From: a virus
Length of the DNA stretch: 39,161 bases
IMG/VR virus record: IMGVR_UViG_3300047276_000328
Span: 1-39,161 of that record
Direction: 5' to 3' (one strand)
In this document: in pieces, positions 16,932 to 21,887 of the stretch
Layout of the letters: the number at the start of each line of letters is the position of its first letter
Position numbering within the stretch: the stretch's first letter is position 1
Notes under the pieces: generated by a model
What the model saw: the letters and a program-made list of their open reading frames with translations, nothing else
The model's database searches: none
What the model was told of the DNA's origin: nothing
Program-made: the position numbers and the translations under genes

Positions 16932-16946
16932 TTCGTCTTCGACGAA
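16932..16946. repeat. Dyad TTCGTC-TTC-GACGAA
   Basis: A perfect 6-bp inverted repeat with a 3-base centre in the divergent control region, 374 bp upstream of the first late gene. It is overlapped by a second dyad (AGACGA-T-TCGTCT) just upstream. It is a possible operator or nucleation hairpin with no assigned binding protein. Confidence 0.55.
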
Positions 16947-16954
16947 CGTCAAAC

Positions 16955-16972
16955 GCAGAGCAGTCGCTCTGC
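16955..16972. repeat. Hairpin GCAGAGC-AGTC-GCTCTGC
   Basis: A perfect 7-bp inverted repeat with an AGTC loop, 8 bp from the preceding dyad. There is no adjacent T-run, so it is unlikely to be a terminator. It could be an operator or part of an origin structure. Confidence 0.55.
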
Positions 16973-17275
16973 TATTCGCTGCGGTTGTCCTCAAAGCACC
17001 GTTGAAAGATGGTGGAGGTAGGTCCAGGTAGGTGGGTGACTTTTTCTTTTTGTCTTTTTTCTTTTTCTAGCCTATTTGTTTTACGCTCAGGAAAGGGGTC
17101 GTGCTCGGCTCCCCCGAACTGTAAAACCCTAGACGGCTACACACACACCCCTCCAAGCCAAACAACATTTACCCCCACACACCCCAAACCCCCAAAAGAG
17201 TGAAACCGTACCACTCAACTAATACATACATACGCCCCCCGTAGCCTCGGCACATCCCCAGTTGCGTTACGCTTT

Positions 17276-17293
17276 CTACCTACTGGTAGGTAG
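17276..17293. repeat. Inverted repeat CTACCTA-CTGG-TAGGTAG
   Basis: A perfect 7-bp inverted repeat with a four-base centre inside the A/C-rich half of the control region. No gene is attached to it. An origin or protein-binding element is conceivable. Confidence 0.5.
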
Positions 17294-17399
17294 TTGTACC
17301 GTGCAACCAAAACCCAACCCAACAACAAAAAATAGACAACATAAAGAACCCATACCCCTATCGGTACCGTAACAAAACCATATATTAGGCACACCAAAC

Positions 17400-17420
17400 A
17401 ATACAAGTACAATACAAGTA
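17400..17420. repeat. Tandem AATACAAGTA repeat
   Basis: Two copies of the 10-mer AATACAAGTA at 17400-17409 and 17411-17420, an 11-bp period (about one helical turn). They sit just before the A/C to G/T composition switch. They may form part of a protein-binding site at the possible origin. Confidence 0.5.
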
Positions 17421-17450
17421 ACAAACCAACAGCACTGCCTAGTGTTCACT

Positions 17451-17640
17451 GTGTGTGTTGGTTGGTCACTGTGTGTGGTGTGGTGGTGTGGTTGGCGTGG
17501 TCTCGTGGTGTTGTGGTCTCGAGTGTTGGTGTGGTGGTGTGTTGGCGTGAGACGTGTTCTCGAGCGTTCTACTCGTTAGTAGGTGTTGGTGTGGTGTGTT
17601 GGTGCTTGGATGTTTTCGTCATGACGTTATTGGTCTCGAG
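17451..17640 (+). repeat. G/T-rich imperfect repeats with TCTCGAG motifs
   Basis: About 190 bp made almost only of G and T on the plus strand (GTGTTGGTGTGGTG-type units). TCTCGAG occurs at 17517-17523, 17558-17564 and 17634-17640, and a related TCTCGT at 17501. Units such as GTGTTGGTGTGGTG recur with different spacing. This resembles an iteron-like or DNA-unwinding region but has no fixed period. Open reading frames here are composition artefacts. Confidence 0.55.
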
Positions 17641-17642
17641 TG

Positions 17643-17658
17643 TGTGACGAACGTCACA
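17643..17658. promoter_or_regulatory. CRP/GlxR-like operator dyad 1
   Basis: TGTGAC-GAAC-GTCACA, a perfect dyad matching the CRP-family consensus TGTGA-N6-TCACA. It is the first of three such sites in the early region. Like site 2 it is followed by an AATAAATG stretch. It lies 264 bp upstream of the first early ATG; I could not identify a good -10/-35 pair next to it. Confidence 0.6.
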
Positions 17659-17796
17659 TAATAAATGTGTTTTTTGTTCGTTGTTGGGTGTTCGTGGCGT
17701 GTAGTTTTTTGGTGTCTTCTGTTTCGTGATTTGTGGCGGGGCAGGCTAGGCGTGAACATTGAAAACTGAAGAATTGTTTTATGGGTCTCTCTTTTC

Positions 17797-17882
17797 GGAC
17801 GTCGTGTTGTCGTTCCGATTGGGTTCAATTCCCAATGCGTCCACAACACCCCTAGAGGGGTGCTATTGCCATTTGTGGCAAT
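17797..17882 (+). promoter_or_regulatory. Structured 5' leader of first early gene (tRNA T-arm-like, pseudoknot-capable)
   Basis: The leader contains a T-arm-like hairpin (TTGGG-TTCAATT-CCCAA, 17819-17835) including a GGTTCAATTCC box. It is enclosed by GGACG (17797-17801) pairing with CGTCC (17838-17842). GTGTTGT (17804-17810) is complementary to ACAACAC (17843-17849), which would make a pseudoknot. Two further perfect hairpins follow: CACCCC-TAGA-GGGGTG (17847-17862) and ATTGCCA-TTTG-TGGCAAT (17865-17882). It is too short for a tRNA gene. A regulatory or stability element for the early mRNA is inferred. Confidence 0.5.
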
Positions 17883-17906
17883 CCAACAAGAGAAAGAAAA
17901 ACAACC

Positions 17907-18293
17907 ATGAAAACTATGTCCTACCGCGAGTATTTCGACTACCACGTTCAACACCACGATTACCCCAAGGTACGAGTGGAAGCGTTCGAGGATTTCATCG
18001 CACATCGTGCACGGACTCTCTCGCCAACGTTGGGAGAGTTGGCACAGTCAATGAATGACGAACACAATAGCGACGTGTTTTGGCAGTTTGAGAACGCTTA
18101 CGAGGGACAATGGGACTCAATTGGTGAGTTCGCTTGTGACTATATGTCCGCCGACCAATTGACCTATGCCCGTTTTATGAATTGGGAACATTTCGCTAGC
18201 GAAGTTCTGCCCGATTTCTTTATTACGGACTCTCACAACGTGTTCAGAACGTTCTACTCGACAGAATGGAACAAGCACACCATCGACAACTAG
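17907..18293 (+). CDS. ArdA-like antirestriction protein (short)
   Basis: A 128-residue acidic protein. The C-terminal two thirds carry the ArdA pattern: FENAYEGQWDSIGEFACDYM, then YARFMNWEHFASEVLPDFF, then DSHNVFRTF. ArdA proteins are DNA mimics that inhibit type I restriction and modification enzymes. Typical ArdA is about 165 residues with three domains; this one lacks most of the N-terminal domain. It is the first gene of the early block, with an AGAGAAAGA-type ribosome binding site before the ATG. The stop codon TAG shares its G with the first base of the first hammerhead ribozyme. Confidence 0.75.
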   Translation: MKTMSYREYFDYHVQHHDYPKVRVEAFEDFIAHRARTLSPTLGELAQSMNDEHNSDVFWQFENAYEGQWDSIGEFACDYMSADQLTYARFMNWEHFASEVLPDFFITDSHNVFRTFYSTEWNKHTIDN

Positions 18294-18354
18294 TCGAAAC
18301 TCTCCCCATATTGGGGAGGGTCTAGTAGGGATTGCCTCCTACTACTGATGAGAC
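18293..18354 (+). ncRNA. Type II hammerhead ribozyme, copy 1
   Basis: All core elements appear in type II order. Stem II 3' strand GTC is at 18293-18295 and GAAA at 18296-18299. Stem III is CTCTCCCCA/TGGGGAGGG with a TAT loop, followed by the cleavage triplet GTC (18320-18322). Stem I is TAGTAGG/CCTACTA with an 8-nt loop, then CTGATGA (18345-18351) and stem II 5' strand GAC (18352-18354). U1.1-A2.1, C15.2-G16.2, A15.1-U16.1 and G10.1-C11.1 are all satisfied. Cleavage is predicted after C18322. Stem II is only 3 bp, the weakest element. Confidence 0.92.
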
Positions 18355-18376
18355 AGGCATAAGAGAAAGAGAAACC

Positions 18377-18640
18377 ATGAACACCAAAACAAAAAATAGA
18401 CCTACGTCGATTAGTGACCTAATCACCATGGAAGGTAGAGCGTCAACGTGGCAAAGTTTCGTAATAGGCGGAACTATGCACATTTTCCATTATTCCACAC
18501 TCATGGCAGAAGTGACGCCTAGCGCATTAGTGCAAGTGTCTAGCGGTTGGGGTTCTATGTCCGATAAATGCGGAATGAGAAAACTAATCAACGAGGCACA
18601 GAAACTAGGTCTAGAGTTTCATAAAGAAATTAGAGACTAA
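18377..18640 (+). CDS. Early protein between two hammerheads, unknown function
   Basis: An 87-residue protein from the ATG at 18377 (start MNTKTKNRPTSISDLITMEG). An upstream in-frame ATG lies inside the ribozyme and is rejected. The centre reads HIFHYSTLMAEVTPSALVQVSSGWGSMSDK, recalling small phage proteins with an HYST...GxxSMT pattern (DUF8033-like), but this is weak. The ribosome binding region is AGAGAAAGAGAAACC. Its stop at 18638-18640 lies 2 nt before the second ribozyme. Cleavage at both ribozymes would release this gene on a 350-nt RNA (18323-18672). Confidence 0.75.
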   Translation: MNTKTKNRPTSISDLITMEGRASTWQSFVIGGTMHIFHYSTLMAEVTPSALVQVSSGWGSMSDKCGMRKLINEAQKLGLEFHKEIRD

Positions 18641-18642
18641 TA

Positions 18643-18704
18643 GTCGAAACTCTCCCCATATTGGGGAGGGTCTAGCGAGTGTGTCGGCTCGCTACTGATG
18701 AGAC
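18643..18704 (+). ncRNA. Type II hammerhead ribozyme, copy 2
   Basis: Same architecture as copy 1. GTC is at 18643-18645, GAAA at 18646-18649, and stem III is identical to copy 1, with triplet GTC at 18670-18672. Stem I is TAGCGAG/CTCGCTA (18673-18679 with 18688-18694) and the loop is TGTGTCGG. CTGATGA is at 18695-18701 and GAC at 18702-18704. Stem I differs from copy 1 at four paired positions, yet every pair is kept. This covariation is strong evidence for the RNA fold. Cleavage is predicted after C18672. Confidence 0.92.
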
Positions 18705-18722
18705 AGACAAGAAAGAGAAACC

Positions 18723-18974
18723 ATGAACACAACGAAAAAATATCGTGTTTACTTATTTTGCGAAAATAACACAGACACAAAACATGACCCTATTAGCGGT
18801 AATAGTGTTGCGTGTCGAGACTTTGACACTCTTGCACAGGCGCACGAACACGGACTACGCCACGTCGGGCGAGAAATAGACATAGCACTAGTTCCTAGTG
18901 TAGTTACGAGTTACCTCGTAGGCGAATGGTGCTCTAATTGTTTGGCGTGGATTGCCGACGGTAAGCACTACTAG
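18723..18974 (+). CDS. Small early protein with C-terminal CSNC, unknown
   Basis: An 83-residue protein starting MNTTKKYRVYLFCENNTDTK. A central FDTLAQAHEHGLRHVGREIDIALVP segment looks alpha/beta. The C-terminus holds WCSNCLAWIADGKHY with a CxxC pair, and a further two Cys occur upstream (FCEN, VACRD), so metal binding is possible. It directly follows the second ribozyme, with AAGAAAGAGAAACC before its ATG. It would be at the 5' end of the RNA left after cleavage. No known family was recognised. Confidence 0.75.
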   Translation: MNTTKKYRVYLFCENNTDTKHDPISGNSVACRDFDTLAQAHEHGLRHVGREIDIALVPSVVTSYLVGEWCSNCLAWIADGKHY

Positions 18975-19021
18975 ACCAAAAGACTAGACCTATAGAACAA
19001 TTCTAAAGTTTCATTACGATA

Positions 19022-19037
19022 TGTGACGACTGTCACA
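19022..19037. promoter_or_regulatory. CRP/GlxR-like operator dyad 2
   Basis: TGTGAC-GACT-GTCACA matches TGTGA-N6-TCACA exactly. It is followed by GAATAAATG, as in site 1, and ends exactly 10 nt before the -35 box of the promoter at 19048. That spacing is shared with site 3. Confidence 0.65.
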
Positions 19038-19047
19038 GAATAAATGG

Positions 19048-19076
19048 TTGACATGGTGCATAAACTTGTGTACCGT
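19048..19076 (+). promoter_or_regulatory. Early promoter TTGACA-N17-TACCGT
   Basis: A consensus -35 TTGACA (19048-19053), a 17-nt spacer and an actinobacterial-type -10 TACCGT (19071-19076). It lies in the 192-bp gap before the zinc-ribbon gene (19167). It would start a second early transcript covering the second ArdA-like gene and those after it. The CRP-like dyad lies just upstream. Confidence 0.65.
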
Positions 19077-19166
19077 GTTACGCAACAGGTTAGACACCAC
19101 ATGACGCCAGACTCCACACGAGGCTAGGAGAAATGCGGAACATGACCACAGAAGAAAGGACAGAAC

Positions 19167-19355
19167 ATGACGACAGAAAAAAATACGTTCACTTGTTCAT
19201 CATGCAAAACAGAAACACACAAGTTTGAGATGTTCCCAAACAGTATGTGTCTCGATTGCTACGAAGAACAATGGGAGAAAAAACAGCAAGGCAAAACAGA
19301 AAAAGAAATAGCACAAGACTTATACAACGACATCACGTCGGTATTTGGAAAATAG
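19167..19355 (+). CDS. Zinc-ribbon-like small early protein
   Basis: A 62-residue protein: MTTEKNTFTCSSCKTETHKF, then MCLDCYEEQW. Two CxxC knuckles (residues about 10-13 and 30-33) are as in a zinc ribbon, followed by a charged helical tail (KTEKEIAQDLYNDITSVF). GAAAGGA lies 9 nt upstream of the ATG. It is the first gene behind the 19048 promoter. It could bind nucleic acid or a host protein; no specific function is evident. Confidence 0.75.
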   Translation: MTTEKNTFTCSSCKTETHKFEMFPNSMCLDCYEEQWEKKQQGKTEKEIAQDLYNDITSVFGK

Positions 19356-19368
19356 AAAGGATAAAAAA

Positions 19369-19680
19369 ATGGCAACCTACGCAGAATGGCACAACGAAGA
19401 ACTAGAACTAGACGACACAGAATACGAGGCACTCGTAGACTATCTCGGCAACCAACACGAGAAAGAAACGGACGAGTACGACGACGATACCGTGCGTCAA
19501 TGTTTCGAGGCATACCAAGGACAATGGGAGTCTATGGAAGATTACGTCGAGCAACTCGTACGAGAGACTCGTGATATTCCAGAATGGGTGAAAAACCACA
19601 TTGACTGGGAGTCTATGGCGCACGACTACCATCACGACTACTGGATTAGTGACAATGGTCACGTCTACTCGTCATACTAG
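19369..19680 (+). CDS. ArdA-like antirestriction protein (second copy)
   Basis: A 103-residue very acidic protein from the ATG at 19369, preceded by AGAAAGGATAA. It has the ArdA core CFEAYQGQWESMEDYVEQLV (residues about 44-63), then VKNHIDWESMAHDYHHDYWISDNGHVYSSY. The family pattern AYQG-(E/Q)(Y/W)-S-EDY...IDYExxAxDY...G-H-VY is well kept. As a DNA mimic it would block type I restriction enzymes. The short length means only part of canonical ArdA is present. Sequence similarity to the 17907 gene is limited to the shared motifs, so the two are old paralogues or separate acquisitions. Confidence 0.82.
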   Translation: MATYAEWHNEELELDDTEYEALVDYLGNQHEKETDEYDDDTVRQCFEAYQGQWESMEDYVEQLVRETRDIPEWVKNHIDWESMAHDYHHDYWISDNGHVYSSY

Positions 19681-19691
19681 AAAGGTACATA

Positions 19692-19952
19692 ATGGATACA
19701 CAACACCTAGACCAAAAAACAAAAAACACTCTACGCATAGCGTTCACTATCTACAACAATGGCAAAGACGGTAGTTTCTGGTTAGAAAAGGCTTGCCAAC
19801 ATTGGAATGAGTTGTATGGCACTACCGACGTACATACTAACGTGTGGGAAGAAATAACACAACTAATAGATATGGAGTTTTCACAACTCAAAAACAAGCA
19901 CCCAAGATTAGCAAATTGGGTACAAAAACAAAAGAAAGGACAACAACAATGA
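19692..19952 (+). CDS. Small early protein, unknown
   Basis: An 86-residue protein, MDTQHLDQKTKNTLRIAFTI to QKQKKGQQQ, predicted helical. It has an SFWLEKACQHWNELYG segment and a Lys/Gln-rich tail. AGAAAGGTACATA precedes the ATG. Its stop overlaps the next start (ATGA). No family was recognised. The expression context groups it with the antirestriction gene immediately upstream (11-nt gap). Confidence 0.7.
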   Translation: MDTQHLDQKTKNTLRIAFTIYNNGKDGSFWLEKACQHWNELYGTTDVHTNVWEEITQLIDMEFSQLKNKHPRLANWVQKQKKGQQQ

Positions 19953-20257
19953 ACACAACAGAACTAGACCAACAGTATGACCGACTCCTAATGCAAGCAT
20001 ACGAACGTGGCAGAGCGCAAGGTTGGCACGACATGATGCAAGGCTACGAAAATCCGACGCCACTATCGGGAGAATGGGCAGGCGAGTCTATCCCAGAGAT
20101 ATTAGGCGACCTAATAAAACAGGCAACCATGATTAGCGCAGAGATGAAAGGCTTAGGCGAGGACGGTATGGACAACGTAGATGGCGACCCATACGAAGCA
20201 TGGCAGGACATCTGTGACAACTACGAGACAGGATACTTTGATGGTAACTGTGACTAA
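19949..20257 (+). CDS. Acidic early protein with PLSGEWAG motif
   Basis: A 102-residue protein from the ATG at 19949, overlapping the previous stop. It has AYERGRAQGWHDMMQGYENP, then TPLSGEWAGESIPEILGDL, and an acidic tail with ICDNYETGYFDGNCD. The PLSGEWA motif followed by an acidic Y-x-x-G-Y-x-D/E-G ending is one I associate with small proteins of actinobacterial phages; the role is unknown. The acidic character suits a DNA-mimic or anti-host protein. Its last codons overlap CRP-like dyad 3, so coding and regulation are superimposed. Confidence 0.75.
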   Translation: MNTTELDQQYDRLLMQAYERGRAQGWHDMMQGYENPTPLSGEWAGESIPEILGDLIKQATMISAEMKGLGEDGMDNVDGDPYEAWQDICDNYETGYFDGNCD

Positions 20258-20264
20258 TGTCACG
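20249..20264. promoter_or_regulatory. CRP/GlxR-like operator dyad 3
   Basis: TGTGAC-TAAT-GTCACG matches TGTGA-N6-TCACA with one changed outer base. It overlaps the stop codon of the upstream gene and ends 10 nt before a TTGTAA -35 candidate, the same offset as at site 2. Confidence 0.55.
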
Positions 20265-20274
20265 ACAGAAAGTG

Positions 20275-20303
20275 TTGTAACCCACACACAAGTGTGTTAC
20301 ATT
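20275..20303 (+). promoter_or_regulatory. Early promoter candidate TTGTAA-N17-TACATT
   Basis: -35 TTGTAA (20275-20280), a 17-nt spacer and TAnnnT-type -10 TACATT (20298-20303). It lies between two early genes in the only gap of this stretch, 27 bp before the next ATG. It shares geometry with the 19048 promoter relative to a CRP-like dyad. Confidence 0.5.
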
Positions 20304-20329
20304 ATAAATAACAGAGAAAGGATACCACG

Positions 20330-20509
20330 ATGGTAACACTAGAAATATACACAGACATAACACAACTCACGTCAAAAGAGTTTGACGACATGGCAAGAGC
20401 CGAGCGTTACGCAATGAACATACTAGGTACGTTCACATCGCATGGCACCATCAGCCTTGTAAGGGTAACAGACTCGATGTTGGGTGAGACAACAGAGTTT
20501 GAGTATTAG
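20330..20509 (+). CDS. 59-aa early protein, unknown
   Basis: ATG at 20330 preceded by AGAGAAAGGATACC. It encodes MVTLEIYTDITQLTSKEFDD and ends GETTEFEY. The centre (MARAERYAMNILGTFTSHGTISLVRVTDS) suggests one helix plus a beta-strand pair. It is acidic and has no cysteines. It is the first gene downstream of the 20275 promoter candidate. No family was recognised. Confidence 0.7.
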   Translation: MVTLEIYTDITQLTSKEFDDMARAERYAMNILGTFTSHGTISLVRVTDSMLGETTEFEY

Positions 20510-20540
20510 AAAACTCACAACACAAGAAAGGACAACAACA

Positions 20541-20840
20541 ATGGGATACTCATGCACAGCACGAGCCAACGAAACCTACAGAACGTGGGTTGAGGTATGC
20601 AAACAGACAACAGGTATGGGCAACGTATACCTACACAATGGTACTAAGTATTGCCTAGAAATTGGCAGAGAACAACGAGATGGTGCGATAACTGGCACAG
20701 TGTTACGACTCGAAACCAACGGTATCGACGAGAACGGTAGAGAAAAACACCTAGCGTACAGTAATGGCACGTTCAGAATTGAGCCAGATGGGACAGTCAA
20801 ACGCTACCCAACAGGCATGAAGAAAGTGATGGCACAATGA
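20541..20840 (+). CDS. Small early protein, unknown
   Basis: A 99-residue protein from the ATG at 20541 (AGAAAGGACAACAAC upstream), starting MGYSCTARANETYRTWVEVC. The alternating hydrophobic pattern (GTKYCLEIGREQRDGAITG, TVLRLE, GTFRIEPDGTVKRYP) points to a beta-rich fold. Such GTxRIxxDGxV patterns recur in small phage proteins of unknown function. Its stop overlaps the next ATG (ATGA). Confidence 0.75.
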   Translation: MGYSCTARANETYRTWVEVCKQTTGMGNVYLHNGTKYCLEIGREQRDGAITGTVLRLETNGIDENGREKHLAYSNGTFRIEPDGTVKRYPTGMKKVMAQ

Positions 20841-21076
20841 ACTACTACGAGCAAAGTTTCACACCATTTATGGTGACGCCTACAACATGGAGCAACACAG
20901 AAAGGTTTACAGAGTTAGCGTTGCATGACGGTATCTGTCTCGAATGTTTTGCGCCAGTTGGATACAGCACCGACCATAACGGTACGCAAGTATGGCACGA
21001 CTACTGGGTGATAGACGAGGATATGGAGACAGTCTACTGTCCTCCATGCTATGAAGAACTCACGAAAGAAATATAG
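20837..21076 (+). CDS. Small early protein with CLEC/CPPC zinc-ribbon pairs
   Basis: A 79-residue protein starting MNYYEQSFTPFMVTPTTW. It has CLECFAPVGY (about residues 34-43) and CPPCYEELTKEI at the end, two CxxC pairs that would suit a zinc ribbon. Between them lies TQVWHDYWVIDEDMETVY, an acidic aromatic strand. It is translationally coupled to the preceding gene. The function is unknown; it resembles the 19167 gene only in metal-ligand layout. Confidence 0.75.
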   Translation: MNYYEQSFTPFMVTPTTWSNTERFTELALHDGICLECFAPVGYSTDHNGTQVWHDYWVIDEDMETVYCPPCYEELTKEI

Positions 21077-21088
21077 AAAGGTACGACA

Positions 21089-21226
21089 ATGAACACACAA
21101 GAACTCATCACGCAACTATGGGACATCATCAACACAGAAGACGACTCAGACACGGTAGTCACGCAAGTTTGCGAACTACTGAACGAGACTGAAGCACAGA
21201 TAGAAATTGAGAAAGGACAGTCATGA
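21089..21226 (+). CDS. 45-aa acidic early protein
   Basis: ATG at 21089 with AGAAAGGTACGACA upstream. The product is MNTQELITQLWDIINTEDDS, then VVTQVCELLNETEAQIEIEKGQS, probably a two-helix acidic peptide. Its stop overlaps the next ATG (ATGA at 21223). Operon context and ribosome binding site support it despite the small size. No function is inferred. Confidence 0.65.
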   Translation: MNTQELITQLWDIINTEDDSDTVVTQVCELLNETEAQIEIEKGQS

Positions 21227-21444
21227 GTACAGAAGACACAACGCCACAATATGTGACAGTCACTAGGTCATACACATATGACGTACAAGAAATAATCCAA
21301 TCACTACGAGAAGTGTTAGATATTGAAAACCCAACATGGGAAGATATCGAACAACAGATAAATGACTGGGCACATGAAGACCATAGGTCACCCATCGAAA
21401 AACACGACCTAGTGTGGACAGACCAAGACGGTAACGAACTCTAG
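21223..21444 (+). CDS. Small acidic early protein
   Basis: A 73-residue protein, MSTEDTTPQYVTVTRSYTYD to TDQDGNEL. A beta-strand-like start (YVTVTRSYTYDV) is followed by helical EIIQSLREVLDIENPTWEDIEQQINDWA. Net negative charge is high. The layout of strand plus acidic helices is seen in several small actinophage early proteins; no function is assigned. It is coupled to the preceding gene by ATGA. Confidence 0.7.
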   Translation: MSTEDTTPQYVTVTRSYTYDVQEIIQSLREVLDIENPTWEDIEQQINDWAHEDHRSPIEKHDLVWTDQDGNEL

Positions 21445-21455
21445 AAAGGACAGTA

Positions 21456-21629
21456 ATGAGTAACAACCAATACATAATCACCACAGACGGAACAGTAGTC
21501 AAAGCGTCAGAGTGCTACCTAGTAGACCTAGACCTACTCTCCGATGAGGACGTAGATACCGTGTCATACGGTAGCGACGAGGAAGTAGCAGAACTCGGAC
21601 AGCGCATAGGTATGCGTGTCGAAGCATAA
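21456..21629 (+). CDS. 57-aa acidic early protein
   Basis: ATG at 21456, with AGAAAGGACAGTA upstream. Encodes MSNNQYIITTDGTVVKASEC, then YLVDLDLLSDEDVDTVSYGS, ending GQRIGMRVEA. It is acidic, with one cysteine, and is not recognised. It fits the operon rhythm of short genes separated by AGAAAGG sites. Confidence 0.7.
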   Translation: MSNNQYIITTDGTVVKASECYLVDLDLLSDEDVDTVSYGSDEEVAELGQRIGMRVEA

Positions 21630-21662
21630 GATTTCATAATCACAACAAAGAAAGGAAACATT

Positions 21663-21887
21663 ATGAAAGCAAAAGATATTGCGGAACACTTTTCGCAACT
21701 CGACCCAGAAGAAGACGTATGTATCTTGTGGTACGAACGACCACACGATGAAGATATGTACGGACATATCCCCAGCAAAAATGCGTGGAAGAAAATCTGT
21801 GACGAATACGAAGACACAGAAACTCTCCACAACGAAATCTCAGACTGGATGTTTGAGGCAATCACAGAATACAAGGATGTGCAGTAA
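21663..21887 (+). CDS. Small acidic early protein
   Basis: A 74-residue protein, MKAKDIAEHFSQLDPEEDVC, with ILWYERPHDEDMYGHIPSKNAWKKICDEY and an acidic end. The start (AKDIAEHFSQLDPEEDVCILWY) resembles small phage/bacterial proteins with a KxKDLIExLxxLDPDxxV pattern, of uncertain role. AAGAAAGGAAACATT precedes the ATG. Its stop overlaps the next start (TAATG). Confidence 0.7.
   Translation: MKAKDIAEHFSQLDPEEDVCILWYERPHDEDMYGHIPSKNAWKKICDEYEDTETLHNEISDWMFEAITEYKDVQ

Larger units (their letters stand above)
16559..17906. other. 1.35-kb gene-free divergent control region
   Basis: No convincing gene lies here. The region separates the leftward late block from the rightward early block. It contains pyrimidine runs on the plus strand (17040-17070), several dyads, and A/C-rich plus-strand sequence up to about 17440. 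An abrupt switch to G/T-rich sequence follows at about 17450-17640, then a CRP-like dyad and a structured leader. A replication origin, packaging site or dual promoter region are all possible; none is proven. Confidence 0.7.

Noticed and set aside
17215-17424. 69-codon hydrophobic frame on the minus strand (TTG start)
   Set aside because: It has no ATG, no ribosome binding site, and lies on a G/T-rich strand that by composition encodes Val, Leu, Tyr and Trp. It is probably a composition artefact.
17453-17647. 64-codon Val/Cys/Trp-rich frame on the plus strand
   Set aside because: It arises from the G/T-rich repeat region; no initiation signal and no coupling to another gene.
17797-17843. tRNA gene from the T-arm-like sequence
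   Set aside because: There is no D-arm or anticodon arm, and the 5' acceptor strand matches only 5 of 7 positions at a distance too short for a tRNA. Kept only as a structured leader.
17797-17843. attP site in a tRNA 3' end
   Set aside because: No integrase or excisionase was recognised in the window and the tRNA-like part is incomplete.
18332-18376. Upstream extension of the 87-aa early protein
   Set aside because: The earlier in-frame start lies within the hammerhead stem I, and the ATG at 18377 has the same initiation context as its neighbours.
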